Shown in pieces: positions 36,500 through 45,796 of a stretch of 64,000 bases of DNA. Source of the stretch: Arcobacter aquimarinus (GTDB lineage Bacteria > Campylobacterota > Campylobacteria > Campylobacterales > Arcobacteraceae); NCBI RefSeq assembly GCF_013177635.1, contig NZ_CP030944.1:2356001-2420000 (forward strand), in the 5' to 3' direction. Position numbers and translations under genes: made by a program. The stretch's first letter is position 1. The number at the start of each line of letters is the position of its first letter. The notes under the pieces are model-generated. The model worked only from the letters and a program-made list of their open reading frames with translations. It was not told where the DNA came from and ran no database searches.

Positions 36500-38128
36500 A
36501 TGAAAAATAATCTATTATCAGGTTTAACTGTTGGAATTATAGCTCTTCCTTTATCAATGGCTTTAGCAATTGCAACAGGAGTTCCTCCACAACTTGGACT
36601 TTACACAGCAATAATAGCTGGAATATTTGCAGCAATTTTTGGAAGTAGTAAAATAAATATTTCAGGTCCAACTGCGGCTTTTGTTGTAATCTTAATTCCT
36701 ATTGTTCAAGAATTTGGAGTAACAGGATTGTTACTTTGTGGTTTACTTTCAGGAATTATATTAATATTTATTGGTGCTTTAAAACTTGGAACATTAATAG
36801 AATTAATTCCCTACCCCGTAACTGTTGGTTTTACTTCTGGAATTGCTGTGGTAATAGCAACTTTTCAAATAAAAGATTTTTTTGGTTTAAGTATTGAAGA
36901 TTTTAATGGTAGCTATCTTGATAAAATTTATTTAATATTTACTTCATTTCATACTATTAATTTTAGTGAATTTTCAATAGGTTTATTAACTCTATTCTTA
37001 CTAATATTATGGCAAAAAACAAAAAGTAAAATTCCATCTGCACTTATTGCTTTAACTATCACAACTATTGTCGTTGCTTTTTTAAATATTTATGTTCCAA
37101 CAGCAAATATTTCAACTATTGCCTCAACTTTTAGTTATCAAATAGGAGATTTACAAGGAAATGGAATTCCTCCTATTCCTTTACAATTTTCACTTCCTTG
37201 GGCTCATTTAGAACTTCAAGAGATTAATTTAGAGCTAATTTACAGACTTCTCCCACACGCTATTGCTATTGCAATTTTAGGAGCTTTAGAATCTTTATTA
37301 TGCGCTGTTATTAGTGATGGAATGACAGGAAATAAAACAAATCCAAATAAAGAGTTAATAGGTCAAGGAATAACTAATATAATCGTTCCATTTTTTGGAG
37401 GAATTCCAGCAACTGCTGCAATTGCAAGAACTGTTGTAAATATAAAATCAGGAGCAACTTCAAAACTCTCTTCTATTATTCATGCTTTATTTGTTTTAGT
37501 TTCGATTACATTTTTATCAACTTATCTTTCATACTTACCAATGGCTTCATTATCAGCTTTATTATTAGTTGTAGCGTGGAATATGTCTGAAGTTAAACAC
37601 TTTAGAAATATCATTCAAGTAGCACCAAAAGACGATGTTTATGTATTATTAACTTGTTTTTCTCTAACTGTTTTATTTGATATGCAAATTGCTGTTGCTG
37701 TTGGAATTGGACTTGCTTCAATTTTATTTATTAAAAGAACTATTGATTTATACTCTATAGAACTAATCAATACAAAAAATCTAACTGCTCATCCTGATAT
37801 TCCTCAAAATATCTCTATTTATGACATAAATGGTCCTATGTTTTTTGGTGCTGCTCAAAATGCGTTAAAAACTCTTTTAAATACAAACGAAGATACAAAT
37901 ACTGTTATTTTAAATATGCAAAATGTTTCTATGATTGATATGACAGCAATTGTAGCTTTAAAATCAATCGTTGAAAATTTTGAGAGTAAAGAGAAAAAAC
38001 TTATATTTTGTGGCTTAAATGAAAGAATTATAAAAAAACTTGAAAAGGCAAATTTTAATCTAAATAAAGAAAATCTAAACTCTTTTAAAAGTTTAGAAGA
38101 ATCAATTTTTTATGCAAAAAAACTTTAG
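36500..38128 (+). CDS. SulP family inorganic anion transporter with STAS domain
   Basis: 542 aa. About 12 membrane helices are followed by a cytoplasmic STAS domain (about 435-542). Family marks: LSGLTVGIIALPLSMALAIA near 5-24, PPQLGLYTAIIAGIFAAIFGSS near 29-50 and SGPTAAF near 55-61. The STAS part has VILNMQNVSMIDMTAIVAL. SulP proteins carry sulphate, bicarbonate or other anions, some with sodium or proton coupling. The ion is not readable from sequence; marine and aquatic bacteria often use such genes for bicarbonate. It is divergent from a TetR gene and converges with nfo. Confidence 0.88.
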   Translation: MKNNLLSGLTVGIIALPLSMALAIATGVPPQLGLYTAIIAGIFAAIFGSSKINISGPTAAFVVILIPIVQEFGVTGLLLCGLLSGIILIFIGALKLGTLIELIPYPVTVGFTSGIAVVIATFQIKDFFGLSIEDFNGSYLDKIYLIFTSFHTINFSEFSIGLLTLFLLILWQKTKSKIPSALIALTITTIVVAFLNIYVPTANISTIASTFSYQIGDLQGNGIPPIPLQFSLPWAHLELQEINLELIYRLLPHAIAIAILGALESLLCAVISDGMTGNKTNPNKELIGQGITNIIVPFFGGIPATAAIARTVVNIKSGATSKLSSIIHALFVLVSITFLSTYLSYLPMASLSALLLVVAWNMSEVKHFRNIIQVAPKDDVYVLLTCFSLTVLFDMQIAVAVGIGLASILFIKRTIDLYSIELINTKNLTAHPDIPQNISIYDINGPMFFGAAQNALKTLLNTNEDTNTVILNMQNVSMIDMTAIVALKSIVENFESKEKKLIFCGLNERIIKKLEKANFNLNKENLNSFKSLEESIFYAKKL

Positions 38129-38153
38129 TGAAAAATCTTAATTTTTCACTAAA
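38124..38153. terminator. Bidirectional terminator between sulP-type gene and nfo
   Basis: TTTAGTGAAAAAT (38124-38136) and ATTTTTCACTAAA (38141-38153) form a perfect 13-bp stem with a CTTA loop, overlapping the stop codons of both convergent genes. Confidence 0.75.
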
Positions 38154-38983
38154 TCATATAAAGCTTTTATCTCTTGCTCCCAAATCTCTTCATTGATAGT
38201 TTCTAAAACAAGTGGAATATCATCCATTCTTTCATCATTCATAATAAAAGAAAAAGCATCCCAACCAATTTTTCCAAGACCTAAAGAATCATGTCTATCA
38301 ACCCTACTTCCTAAGTCAGGCTTTGAATCATTTATATGCATTCCCATTAGATATTCTCTTCCAACAATTGAATCAAACTCATTCCAAGTTTTATCATAAG
38401 CTTCCCTTGTTCTTATGTCATAACCAGCTGTGAACATATGACAGGTATCGATACAAACACCAACTCTACTTTTATCTTCTATTTTATCAATTATATAAGC
38501 TAAGTGTTCAAACTTATATCCAAGATTACTTCCTTGACCTGCTGTGTTTTCAATCACTAGTTTTACATCTTTTGTAGCATCTATCGCTCTATTCATAGAT
38601 TCTGCAATATTATTTAAACACTCTTCTTCAGAAATTTTTCTAAGATGGCTTCCTGGATGAAAATTCAATCTATCAAGTTTTAATATTTCACATCTTTTTA
38701 ATTCATGAATAAAACTATCTAAAGATTTTTGTCTTGCTTCAATTTCTGGATGACCAAGATTTATTAAATAACTATCATGTGGTAAGATATGTTTTGTTTG
38801 AATCCCACTTTTTTCTAACTCTGTAAACCATTTATCAATCGTTTTTGTATCTAACTCTTTTGCTGTCCATTGTCTTTGATTCTTAGTAAAAAGTGCAAAT
38901 GCCTTAGCACCTATTTGCATTGCATTTATTGGTGCATTATAAACACCTCCACTTGCACTTACATGAGCTCCTACATATTTCAT
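38138..38983 (-). CDS. nfo: Endonuclease IV (AP endonuclease)
   Basis: 281 aa, usual length. Zinc-binding and active-site motifs: GAHVSASGG at 5-13, LNFHPGSHL near 101-109, VIENTAGQG near 142-150, [15 protein letters not shown] near 174-188 and [20 protein letters not shown] near 216-235. It cuts DNA 5' to abasic sites and removes blocked 3' ends in base excision repair, with three zinc ions. It stands alone in the leftward direction, divergent from the NDH-2-like gene. Confidence 0.96.
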   Translation of the reverse strand: MKYVGAHVSASGGVYNAPINAMQIGAKAFALFTKNQRQWTAKELDTKTIDKWFTELEKSGIQTKHILPHDSYLINLGHPEIEARQKSLDSFIHELKRCEILKLDRLNFHPGSHLRKISEEECLNNIAESMNRAIDATKDVKLVIENTAGQGSNLGYKFEHLAYIIDKIEDKSRVGVCIDTCHMFTAGYDIRTREAYDKTWNEFDSIVGREYLMGMHINDSKPDLGSRVDRHDSLGLGKIGWDAFSFIMNDERMDDIPLVLETINEEIWEQEIKALYDLVKN

Positions 38984-39156
38984 TTTTAATTCCTATTTTT
39001 TTATTTTTAAACTATATTTTTTGATGAATATTTATTCATAAGTTTTTATAATTTTATTTAAAAGTAACATTTATAAACATCAACAAATAAATTTCTTAAC
39101 TTTTTTAGATTTTTATATTATCCTAAAATGGCTAAGTATAGAATTACTAATAATTT

Positions 39157-39183
39157 ACTATATACTTCAAAAAAGTATATAGT
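39157..39183. terminator. Perfect 11-bp hairpin in the nfo/NDH-2 spacer
   Basis: ACTATATACTT (39157-39167) pairs with AAGTATATAGT (39173-39183) around CAAAA, followed by TTT. It is isolated: no annotated gene ends here. It could end a short transcript starting near 39120 or act as an attenuator, or be an operator for the gene downstream. Confidence 0.5.
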
Positions 39184-39209
39184 TTTAAATATTCCAGAAG
39201 AATTTAGGC

Positions 39210-39215
39210 TACAAT
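39210..39215 (+). promoter_or_regulatory. Probable -10 box of the NDH-2-like gene
   Basis: TACAAT in TTTAGGCTACAATGCC, about 60 bases before the ATG at 39276, with the T-rich upstream pattern common to promoters here. Confidence 0.45.
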
Positions 39216-39275
39216 GCCATAAAATAGGAATAAAAATCTAAGTTAAATCTAAATATTGTTAAAGGGTGAGTCTTT

Positions 39276-40478
39276 ATGGAGAGAATTGTTATTATTGGTG
39301 GTGGATATGCTGGAATTTACGCATTAAGAGAGTTAGTTAAAAATAAAAATATAAAAATTACGTTAATAGATAAACATACTTATCACAATCTACAACCCGA
39401 AGTTTATGATTTAATTGCAAATAAATCAAACTTTGCAGATGTAACTATAGATTTAACTACATTATGTAGAGGTTTTAACCACAATCATTTAGAATTTAAA
39501 AACTTAAAAGTACGAAAAATTGACCAACATGCAAAAAAGATTTTTACAGAAGAGCAAGAAATAGTTGAATATGATTATTTAATCATGGCAGCAGGAACTA
39601 GAACATTCTTCCCTTCTAGTATTCCAGGATTAAATAATGCAGATGATATCAAAAAACTTCATAGAGCAATTACTTTTAAACAAAGTTTTGAAAGACAACT
39701 TTTTGAAAAAATAAAAAATGAAGCTAAACAGTGTGCTGATACGCATATTGTTGTAGTTGGAGCGGGTCTTTCTGGAGTTGAAATAGCTGCAGAAATGGCA
39801 TATTATGCAAACAAATTCTTTCAAAGAGGAAATTTCTCTTGTGATAATCTAAAAATCTCTTTAATTAGTAGCTCTTCTTCTATTCTTCCTGGTTTAAAGC
39901 AAGATTTAATCAATATTTCTCAACAAAGATTAAAATCTTTAGGCATCAACATAATCACAAACACAAAACTTCAAAAAGTTGAAGATGGTTACTGTTATTT
40001 ATCAAATGGGACAAAAATAAACCACTCTTTCGTAGTATTTACAGGAGGAGTTGAATCTTCTACAATAACAGCAGAACTTGATGATGTAGCAAAAAATAAT
40101 AGAGGTCAAATTATAGTAAATGAATTCATGCAAACAGATAGATATGAAAATATTTTTGCAGTTGGAGATATAGCAGAAATTAGAAATCTAAAAGGTGAAA
40201 TTATGCCTCCAAATGTAACTATTGCAAGAATTAGTGGAACAAATGCAGGAAAAAATGTATTAAATATGATTGCTCAACGTCCTTTAGAAAAATGTAATCC
40301 AAAACTTGATGGAATTTTAATAGCCCTTGGAGGAGAATATGCAGCAGGAGATATTTATGGAATTCTTACAGTAAAAGGAAGATTAGCTTACGAAATTAAA
40401 AAATATGTTTTCCATTCATATAGAAAACCTTTAATTAAATTGATAAAAAAAGGTTATGCAAAACTAAAAAGATTTTAA
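39276..40478 (+). CDS. Type II NADH dehydrogenase-like FAD oxidoreductase
   Basis: 400 aa. Two Rossmann dinucleotide-binding sites: RIVIIGGGYAGIYALREL (3-20) for FAD and IVVVGAGLSGVEIAAEM near 158-174 for NAD(P)H. NIFAVGDIAEI near 292-302 is the second FAD motif. The plan is that of NDH-2, sulphide:quinone reductase-like and related monotopic flavoenzymes; the cysteines diagnostic of sulphide:quinone reductase are not evident. It would reduce quinone from NAD(P)H without pumping protons, a useful complement if complex I is not NADH-fed. The exact donor is uncertain. Confidence 0.75.
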   Translation: MERIVIIGGGYAGIYALRELVKNKNIKITLIDKHTYHNLQPEVYDLIANKSNFADVTIDLTTLCRGFNHNHLEFKNLKVRKIDQHAKKIFTEEQEIVEYDYLIMAAGTRTFFPSSIPGLNNADDIKKLHRAITFKQSFERQLFEKIKNEAKQCADTHIVVVGAGLSGVEIAAEMAYYANKFFQRGNFSCDNLKISLISSSSSILPGLKQDLINISQQRLKSLGINIITNTKLQKVEDGYCYLSNGTKINHSFVVFTGGVESSTITAELDDVAKNNRGQIIVNEFMQTDRYENIFAVGDIAEIRNLKGEIMPPNVTIARISGTNAGKNVLNMIAQRPLEKCNPKLDGILIALGGEYAAGDIYGILTVKGRLAYEIKKYVFHSYRKPLIKLIKKGYAKLKRF

Positions 40479-40529
40479 AATTATCTATTAATTATACTTT
40501 TTATTACAGAAAATTAAAAATATTAGTGT

Positions 40530-40535
40530 TAAAAT
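40530..40535 (+). promoter_or_regulatory. Probable -10 box of the symporter gene
   Basis: TAAAAT in TAGTGTTAAAATGG, about 30 bases before the ATG at 40566. Confidence 0.4.
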
Positions 40536-40565
40536 GGTTACCTTATTTAAAAATAAAGAGTTTTA

Positions 40566-41906
40566 ATGCATAAAAATAGATTTACTAGAATTGGTTTTAT
40601 TCTAGCAGCAGCAGGAAGTGCTGTTGGTCTTGGAAATATATGGAAATTCCCATATATTGCGGGTGAAAATGGTGGTGGCGTTTTTGTACTTGTTTACCTA
40701 GCTACAGTATTTTTTATAGGAATGTCTATATTTATAGCAGAAGTTTTAATAGGAAGTAATTCAAATAAAGATGCAGTAACTGCTTTTGAAACCCTAGCTC
40801 CTAAAGAAAAAAAATATTGGAAATATGGTGGTTTCTCCTTTTTAACAGGTCTTCTAATTCTAACTTTTTATTCAGTTGTTATTGGATGGATTTTTCACTA
40901 CATTGTTTTATCTATCTCATCACTACCTGCAAATTTTAAAGAATCTGAAGAGGTTTTTTCAAATTTCGTAAAAAATGATATTTTAAATCAATTTATCTAC
41001 TATACTTTAACTTTTATAATTATTGCTTATACAATTTCAAAAGGTGTAAAAAAAGGAATTGAAAAGTTAAATAACATATTAATGCCATCTTTAATAGGTA
41101 TTTTAATTTTCTTACTTATTTACTCTATTCAACTTGATGGATTTTATAAAGCAGTTGAATTTATGTTTTACCCAAATTTTGCAAAATTTAATACAAATTC
41201 AATTATTGTTGCTGTGGGACATGCCTTTTTTACTCTTTCTATTGGAATGGCAACAATTTTGACATACTCTGCTTCTTTAGACAAAAATGTAAATATTGTA
41301 AAAGCATCAACTTATATTGTAATTATGGATACATTAATTGCCCTTGTTGCTGGACTTATTATATTTTCTATTACATTTACAGCTGCTCAAGAACCAAGTA
41401 AGGGAGCTGGATTAGTATTTATCACTCTTCCTGCAATTTTTTATGAAATGGGAACAATTGGTATATTTTTAGCACTTTTATTTTTTATAGCACTTGCTTT
41501 TGCTGCTATTACTTCAGCTGTTTCTATATTAGAACCAACTGTTATGTATTTAGTTGAAAGAAAAAATATTTCAAGAAAAAAAGCAACTTATAGTATTGCA
41601 TTTTTTGCTTATTTAGTTGGAATTTTTGTATTACTTTCAAATACTGGCGCATATTCACAAACTTTAACATTTGGAAGTAAAAATCTTTTTGACTGGTTTG
41701 ATTTTATAAGTTCAGCTATTCTAATGCCTATTGGTGGAATCTTAATTGCTATATTTGTAGGATATATTTTAGATAAAGAAGTATCAAAAAAAGCAATTGT
41801 TCCATATACAGGAGAAAATTTCTATAAAATTTGGTTATTTACAATCAAATATGTAGCTCCTATTTCAATAATTGCTATTATGCTAAAAGAGATAGGTATT
41901 ATTTAA
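40566..41906 (+). CDS. Sodium-dependent transporter, NSS/SNF family
   Basis: 446 aa with about 11 membrane helices. The first helix has the family signature GSAVGLGNIWKFPYIAGENGG (about 17-37), with its unwound sodium- and substrate-binding segment. The GHAFFTLSIGMATILTYSA region near 218-236 is helix 6. NSS proteins, such as LeuT and TnaT, import amino acids with sodium. Prokaryotic members with 11 rather than 12 helices are common. Which amino acid is carried cannot be told. It ends in a strong bidirectional terminator. Confidence 0.9.
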   Translation: MHKNRFTRIGFILAAAGSAVGLGNIWKFPYIAGENGGGVFVLVYLATVFFIGMSIFIAEVLIGSNSNKDAVTAFETLAPKEKKYWKYGGFSFLTGLLILTFYSVVIGWIFHYIVLSISSLPANFKESEEVFSNFVKNDILNQFIYYTLTFIIIAYTISKGVKKGIEKLNNILMPSLIGILIFLLIYSIQLDGFYKAVEFMFYPNFAKFNTNSIIVAVGHAFFTLSIGMATILTYSASLDKNVNIVKASTYIVIMDTLIALVAGLIIFSITFTAAQEPSKGAGLVFITLPAIFYEMGTIGIFLALLFFIALAFAAITSAVSILEPTVMYLVERKNISRKKATYSIAFFAYLVGIFVLLSNTGAYSQTLTFGSKNLFDWFDFISSAILMPIGGILIAIFVGYILDKEVSKKAIVPYTGENFYKIWLFTIKYVAPISIIAIMLKEIGII

Positions 41907-41938
41907 TTATAAGAGATTAAAATCAATCTCTTATAATT
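41905..41938. terminator. Bidirectional terminator after the symporter
   Basis: AATTATAAGAGATT (41905-41918) and AATCTCTTATAATT (41925-41938) are perfect 14-base inverted repeats with a six-base loop and T-rich flanks. The stop codons of both convergent genes fall inside or beside it. Confidence 0.8.
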
Positions 41939-42312
41939 TTTATTAAAATATCATTTTGTTTATCTCTGTGAATAACCTCTTTTTGTTCTTTTTCAAATAA
42001 CTCTTTTAAAAAATTATCAGGATAAGAAGATGAAAGATTCTCTTTATTAAAAGTTTTTAAGTCTTGACATTTAAATGTTGTTCTACAAATCCTATCATTG
42101 TATATTTTCATATCAAGAATAGCTGTTCCTGCAGAAAAAATCTGAACTTGTGTAAACTCTTTATACTTATAAATAAAACCTTTATCATAAAACTTCATTT
42201 GTGGAGTTTTTATCAATATAGTTGCACTTGAAGAGTTTAATTGCGGTTGTGTTGTATTAAAACAACCTGTAAAAATAAATAGTGAAAATATCACTAAAAC
42301 TAAATTTTTTAT
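41923..42312 (-). CDS. Small lipoprotein with apparent AUA start
   Basis: About 129 aa if translation begins at an ATA codon at 42312; 123 aa from a GTG at 42294. The ATA start gives a textbook lipoprotein signal (KNLVLVIFSLFIFTGC, Cys17) with CAAAGGA six bases upstream. The GTG start leaves only nine residues before the lipobox Cys and has no ribosome site at the usual distance. The mature part has two cysteines (IC..FKC) near 75-85 of the longer form and a basic end. No family recognised. It may be a protein of the cell envelope; function unknown. The gene ends in the shared terminator. Confidence 0.6.
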   Translation of the reverse strand: MKNLVLVIFSLFIFTGCFNTTQPQLNSSSATILIKTPQMKFYDKGFIYKYKEFTQVQIFSAGTAILDMKIYNDRICRTTFKCQDLKTFNKENLSSSYPDNFLKELFEKEQKEVIHRDKQNDILIKIIRD

Positions 42313-42378
42313 ACCTAATCCTTTGTTTTGTAAAGTTTTAATATAATTATATCAAATTATATAATTAAAGGTTTTATA

Positions 42379-43452
42379 TTGTTAGTTCATATTTGTTGTG
42401 CAGTTGATAGTCACTATTTTTTAGAAAAAATACAAGAAGAATTTCCCGATGAAAAATTAGTTGGTTACTTTTATGACCCTAATATTCATCCATATAGTGA
42501 ATATAGACTTAGATATTTAGATGTAGAATACTCGTGTAAAAAATTAGGAATTCCATTACTTGAAGGTCCTTATAACCTTGAAGAGTGGCTAAAAAAAGTA
42601 AAAGGTATGGAGCATTTACCTGAAAAAGGAGATAGATGTACTGTTTGTTATGATGATAGACTTGATGTATCAGTTCAAAAAGCACAAGAATTAGGTCATG
42701 ATAAATTTACAACTTCTTTATTAATTTCTCCAAAAAAATCTCAAGAAAAACTTGAAATTATTGGTGAAAAACTTACAAAACAAACAGGTGTTGAGTTTAT
42801 TTTTAGAGATTATAGAAGTGGAAATGGTGGAGTAATTCAAGGTGAAAAAGTAAAAGAAAATTCTTTATATAGACAAAATTATTGTGGTTGTTTATTTGGA
42901 TTATCTGCTCAAAGAGAGATTCAAAAAAAGATAATGGATGAAATGTTTAATCCTATTTCAAATCAAATACTTCCTGAATCAATAGAAGAAAGACTTGAAC
43001 TTTATCAAAAAAGAAATGATTATGAAGATTTACAAAAAAAATACAAAATCATTAAACAAAGATTTTTGAATTATCGGCTATTAAGTGGAAAAGTTAAAAT
43101 TGCAAAAAAAATTGTCCCTTCATATATCATGTGTTATTCAACTATAAACAGAAATAATACAAATGGAAGAATCGAATACTCAAAAGATGGAATAAATTAT
43201 CTTAATCGTGATGAAGTAAAAATCATAGATCTAACAACTTTCAATTTATTTGCAAACAGTTCATATAAAAATGTAAAAGAACTTATGTATAACTCTTTAG
43301 ATTTTTATAAAGAGTTAGAGATTCGAAATATGATTTTAAAAAATCCTTATGATTTAAGTGCATTAATAATAATAGATGAAATTATTGATGAAAAATATGA
43401 AATAGAAATAAACTCTATTACTTATGAAGATACAAAAGAAGAATTAATATGA
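42379..43452 (+). CDS. queH: Epoxyqueuosine reductase QueH
   Basis: 357 aa, starting with TTG at 42379 preceded by AAAGG; no ATG is available before the conserved LVHICCAVDS. The adjacent cysteine pair CC near 6-7, GYFYDPNIHPYSEY near 29-42, DRCTVCYDDRL near 89-99 and NYCGCLFGL near 168-176 provide the cysteines that bind the 4Fe-4S cluster and nearby metal in QueH. It performs the last step of queuosine synthesis in tRNA, reduction of epoxyqueuosine, and replaces QueG. The C-terminal 150 residues go beyond the usual core of about 200 residues and are not recognised. It overlaps lpxB by four bases. Confidence 0.88.
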   Translation: MLVHICCAVDSHYFLEKIQEEFPDEKLVGYFYDPNIHPYSEYRLRYLDVEYSCKKLGIPLLEGPYNLEEWLKKVKGMEHLPEKGDRCTVCYDDRLDVSVQKAQELGHDKFTTSLLISPKKSQEKLEIIGEKLTKQTGVEFIFRDYRSGNGGVIQGEKVKENSLYRQNYCGCLFGLSAQREIQKKIMDEMFNPISNQILPESIEERLELYQKRNDYEDLQKKYKIIKQRFLNYRLLSGKVKIAKKIVPSYIMCYSTINRNNTNGRIEYSKDGINYLNRDEVKIIDLTTFNLFANSSYKNVKELMYNSLDFYKELEIRNMILKNPYDLSALIIIDEIIDEKYEIEINSITYEDTKEELI

Positions 43453-44492
43453 AATTACTTGTATGTGCTATGGAAGCCTCATCAAATATCCATTTAAAAG
43501 AGTTGAAAAAACACTTACCAAATAGTGTAGAATTATATGGAGTTTTTGATAAAGAGTTAGGTAATCCTCTTTATGATTTAACTTCCTTAGCTATTATGGG
43601 AATAGTTGATGCTTTGAAAAAAATCAGGTTCTTTTTTAAACTTCGGGATGAATTAGTGCAATTAGCAAAAGATTGTGACAAAGTACTATTAATGGATAGT
43701 TCTGGTTTTAATCTTCCATTAGCGAAAAAATTACGAGAAACCTATCCAAATAAAGAAATTATTTACTATATTTTACCTCAAGCTTGGGCATGGAAAAAAG
43801 GAAGGGTTAAGAAACTTGAAGCATATTGTTCAAAACTTTGCTCAATTATTCCTTTTGAAAGTGAAATGTATAGTGATAAAAATAAGATTTCTTATGTGGG
43901 ACATCCCTTATTAGATGAAATAACTGTTTTCAAAGATGAGATAAAACAGACTAATAAAATAGCTTTTATGCCAGGAAGCAGAAAAACAGAAATTACAAAT
44001 TTAATGCCAATTTTTAAAGAATTAATCAAAAAAATTCCAAATAAAGAATATATTCTCATAATTCCAGCAAAATTTGATAATGAATATATAAACAAAATTT
44101 ATGGAGATATTTCTGATTTTACTATTTCAAGAAATGCTCATAAAAGTTTAACTGAAGCTGAATATGCTTTTGTTTGTTCTGGAACAGCAACTCTTGAAGC
44201 AGCACTAATTGGAACTCCTTTTACTCTATCTTATATAGCTAAAAAAATAGATTTTTTTATTGGAAATCTATTTGTAAAATTAAATTATGTGGGTTTAGCA
44301 AACATATTTTTTGAAAAAATGGGAAGGGAATCTCTTCATAGTGAATTTTTACAAGAAAATGTTACTGTTGAAAATCTTTTCAATGATTATATAAACTTAG
44401 ATAAAAAATTATTTTTTGAAAATTCGAAAATTTTGAGAGACTATCTACAAAATGGAAGTTCACAAAATGTAGCACAGATTATAATAAACTAA
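43449..44492 (+). CDS. lpxB: Lipid-A-disaccharide synthase
   Basis: 347 aa, a little short for LpxB (about 380 in E. coli). N-terminal LLVCAMEASSNIHLKEL corresponds to the usual GExSGDxHG loop, with divergence typical of Campylobacterota. IMGIVDALKKIRFF, YYILPQAWAWKKGRVKK near 103-119, SYVGHPLLDE near 146-155, FMPGSRKTEI near 172-181 and VCSGTATLEAAL near 239-250 match the GT-B fold of family 19. It joins UDP-diacylglucosamine and lipid X to make the lipid A disaccharide. It is translationally coupled to queH (ATGA). Confidence 0.93.
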   Translation: MKLLVCAMEASSNIHLKELKKHLPNSVELYGVFDKELGNPLYDLTSLAIMGIVDALKKIRFFFKLRDELVQLAKDCDKVLLMDSSGFNLPLAKKLRETYPNKEIIYYILPQAWAWKKGRVKKLEAYCSKLCSIIPFESEMYSDKNKISYVGHPLLDEITVFKDEIKQTNKIAFMPGSRKTEITNLMPIFKELIKKIPNKEYILIIPAKFDNEYINKIYGDISDFTISRNAHKSLTEAEYAFVCSGTATLEAALIGTPFTLSYIAKKIDFFIGNLFVKLNYVGLANIFFEKMGRESLHSEFLQENVTVENLFNDYINLDKKLFFENSKILRDYLQNGSSQNVAQIIIN

Positions 44493-44504
44493 TTTTTTTT
44501 TAGA

Positions 44505-44510
44505 TATAAT
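44505..44510 (+). promoter_or_regulatory. Probable -10 box ahead of fabZ
   Basis: TATAAT after AATTTTTTTTTAGA, 34 bases before the fabZ ATG. A strong -10 box with a T-run upstream; probably drives fabZ-lpxA-clpX-mreB-mreC. Confidence 0.6.
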
Positions 44511-44543
44511 ATTTCTCATTCAATAAAAAAATCAGGATATTAA

Positions 44544-44987
44544 ATGTTAGATATTATGCAAATTCAAGAAATCCTTCCTCATAGATACCCTTTATTACTT
44601 GTGGATAGAATTACAGATATGGAATTAAAAAAATCTATTAAAGGTTTTAAAAACATCTCTATTTCAGAACCAGCTTTCCAAGGACATTTTCCAGGTCATC
44701 CAATTTATCCAGGTGTATTAATTTTAGAAGGTATGGCTCAATGTGGTGGTGTTTTAGCTTTAAAAAGCTCTGATATGACAGAAGAAGAGATGAAACAAAA
44801 AGTAATCTATTTTATGAGTATTGATAAAGCAAAATTTAGAAATCCAGTACGTCCAGGTGATAGATTAGATTACGAATTAGAAGTTGTTAGAATGAAAAGT
44901 TCTTTAATGACTTTAGTTGGAAAAGCTTATGTTGATGGAAAACTTACAGCAGAAGCAGAACTTAAAGCTATGATAGTTGATAAATAA
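44544..44987 (+). CDS. fabZ: 3-hydroxyacyl-ACP dehydratase FabZ
   Basis: 147 aa, normal size. Hot-dog fold motifs: [13 protein letters not shown] near 10-22, [20 protein letters not shown] near 47-66, which contains the catalytic His and Glu, and [12 protein letters not shown] near 99-110. It removes water from 3-hydroxyacyl-ACP in fatty acid synthesis. The fabZ-lpxA order is widely conserved, because 3-hydroxymyristoyl-ACP is shared by the two pathways. Confidence 0.96.
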   Translation: MLDIMQIQEILPHRYPLLLVDRITDMELKKSIKGFKNISISEPAFQGHFPGHPIYPGVLILEGMAQCGGVLALKSSDMTEEEMKQKVIYFMSIDKAKFRNPVRPGDRLDYELEVVRMKSSLMTLVGKAYVDGKLTAEAELKAMIVDK

Positions 44988-45002
44988 CAAATAGGCAAAT
45001 AA

Positions 45003-45785
45003 ATGAATAATATTCACAAAACAGCAATAATAGAAGAAGGTGCTATTCTTGGTGATAATATCACAATAGGTGCATTCACAATTATTGGAAAAGATGTAAA
45101 AATAGGTGATGGAACAATAATCGATTCTCATACCCTAATAGATGGGAAAACTACTATTGGAAAAAATAATCATATTTTTTCACATGCAAGTATTGGTACT
45201 ATCCCTCAAGATTTAAAATTCAATGGTGAAGATGTTGAGTTAATCATTGGAGACAATAATAAAATAAGAGAATTTACACTATTTAATCCAGGAACTATTG
45301 GTGGTGGAAGTGTAACTAAAATAGGAAACAACAACTTATTTATGGGTTATGTTCACGTAGCTCATGATTGTATTATTGGAGATAATTGTATTTTTGCAAA
45401 TGGAGCAACACTTGCTGGTCATGTTGAATGTGATGATTTTGTAGTTGTTGGAGGATTAACTCCTGTTCATCAATTTTGTAAAATAGGAACACAAGTTATG
45501 ATTGGTGGTGCTTCAGCTGTTGCTCAAGATATTCCTCCTTTTTGTTTGGCAGAAGGTAACAAAGCAATTCTTAGAGGATTGAATTTAACAGGTTTAAGAA
45601 GAAGATTTGATAATAGAGAAGATATAGATGCTATAAAACATGCATATAGAGAACTTTTTGAATCAGGTAAACCTTTACAAGAAGTAGCTCATGAGCTATT
45701 TGAAAATGATGAAAATAAATATGTAAAAGAATTAGCTAGTTTTGTTATAAATACAAAACGAGGTATTCCTTTTAACAGAAAGTAA
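45003..45785 (+). CDS. lpxA: UDP-N-acetylglucosamine acyltransferase LpxA
   Basis: 260 aa. The N-terminal two thirds is a left-handed beta helix of hexapeptide repeats ([20 protein letters not shown] and so on). [12 protein letters not shown] near 118-129 holds the catalytic histidine, and the [12 protein letters not shown] stretch near 191-202 begins the C-terminal helical domain. It places the first 3-hydroxyacyl chain on UDP-GlcNAc for lipid A. It lies 15 bases after fabZ. Confidence 0.96.
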   Translation: MNNIHKTAIIEEGAILGDNITIGAFTIIGKDVKIGDGTIIDSHTLIDGKTTIGKNNHIFSHASIGTIPQDLKFNGEDVELIIGDNNKIREFTLFNPGTIGGGSVTKIGNNNLFMGYVHVAHDCIIGDNCIFANGATLAGHVECDDFVVVGGLTPVHQFCKIGTQVMIGGASAVAQDIPPFCLAEGNKAILRGLNLTGLRRRFDNREDIDAIKHAYRELFESGKPLQEVAHELFENDENKYVKELASFVINTKRGIPFNRK

Positions 45786-45796
45786 ATAGGTATAAA

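Larger units (their letters stand above)
39128..39241 (+). other. Small ORF (37 codons) in the nfo/NDH-2 spacer, uncertain
   Basis: An ATG at 39128 opens 37 codons (starting MAKYRITNNLLY) that read through a perfect hairpin. A TATATTAT (a possible -10) lies just before, but there is no ribosome site. It may be a leader transcript rather than a coding gene. The 38984-39275 spacer (292 bases) is otherwise AT-rich and featureless except for the hairpin and promoter listed next. Confidence 0.25.

Noticed and set aside
39276-40478. Sulphide:quinone reductase
   Set aside because: The two-Rossmann plan fits, but the conserved catalytic cysteines of that family are not seen in the expected places; NDH-2-like is the safer call.
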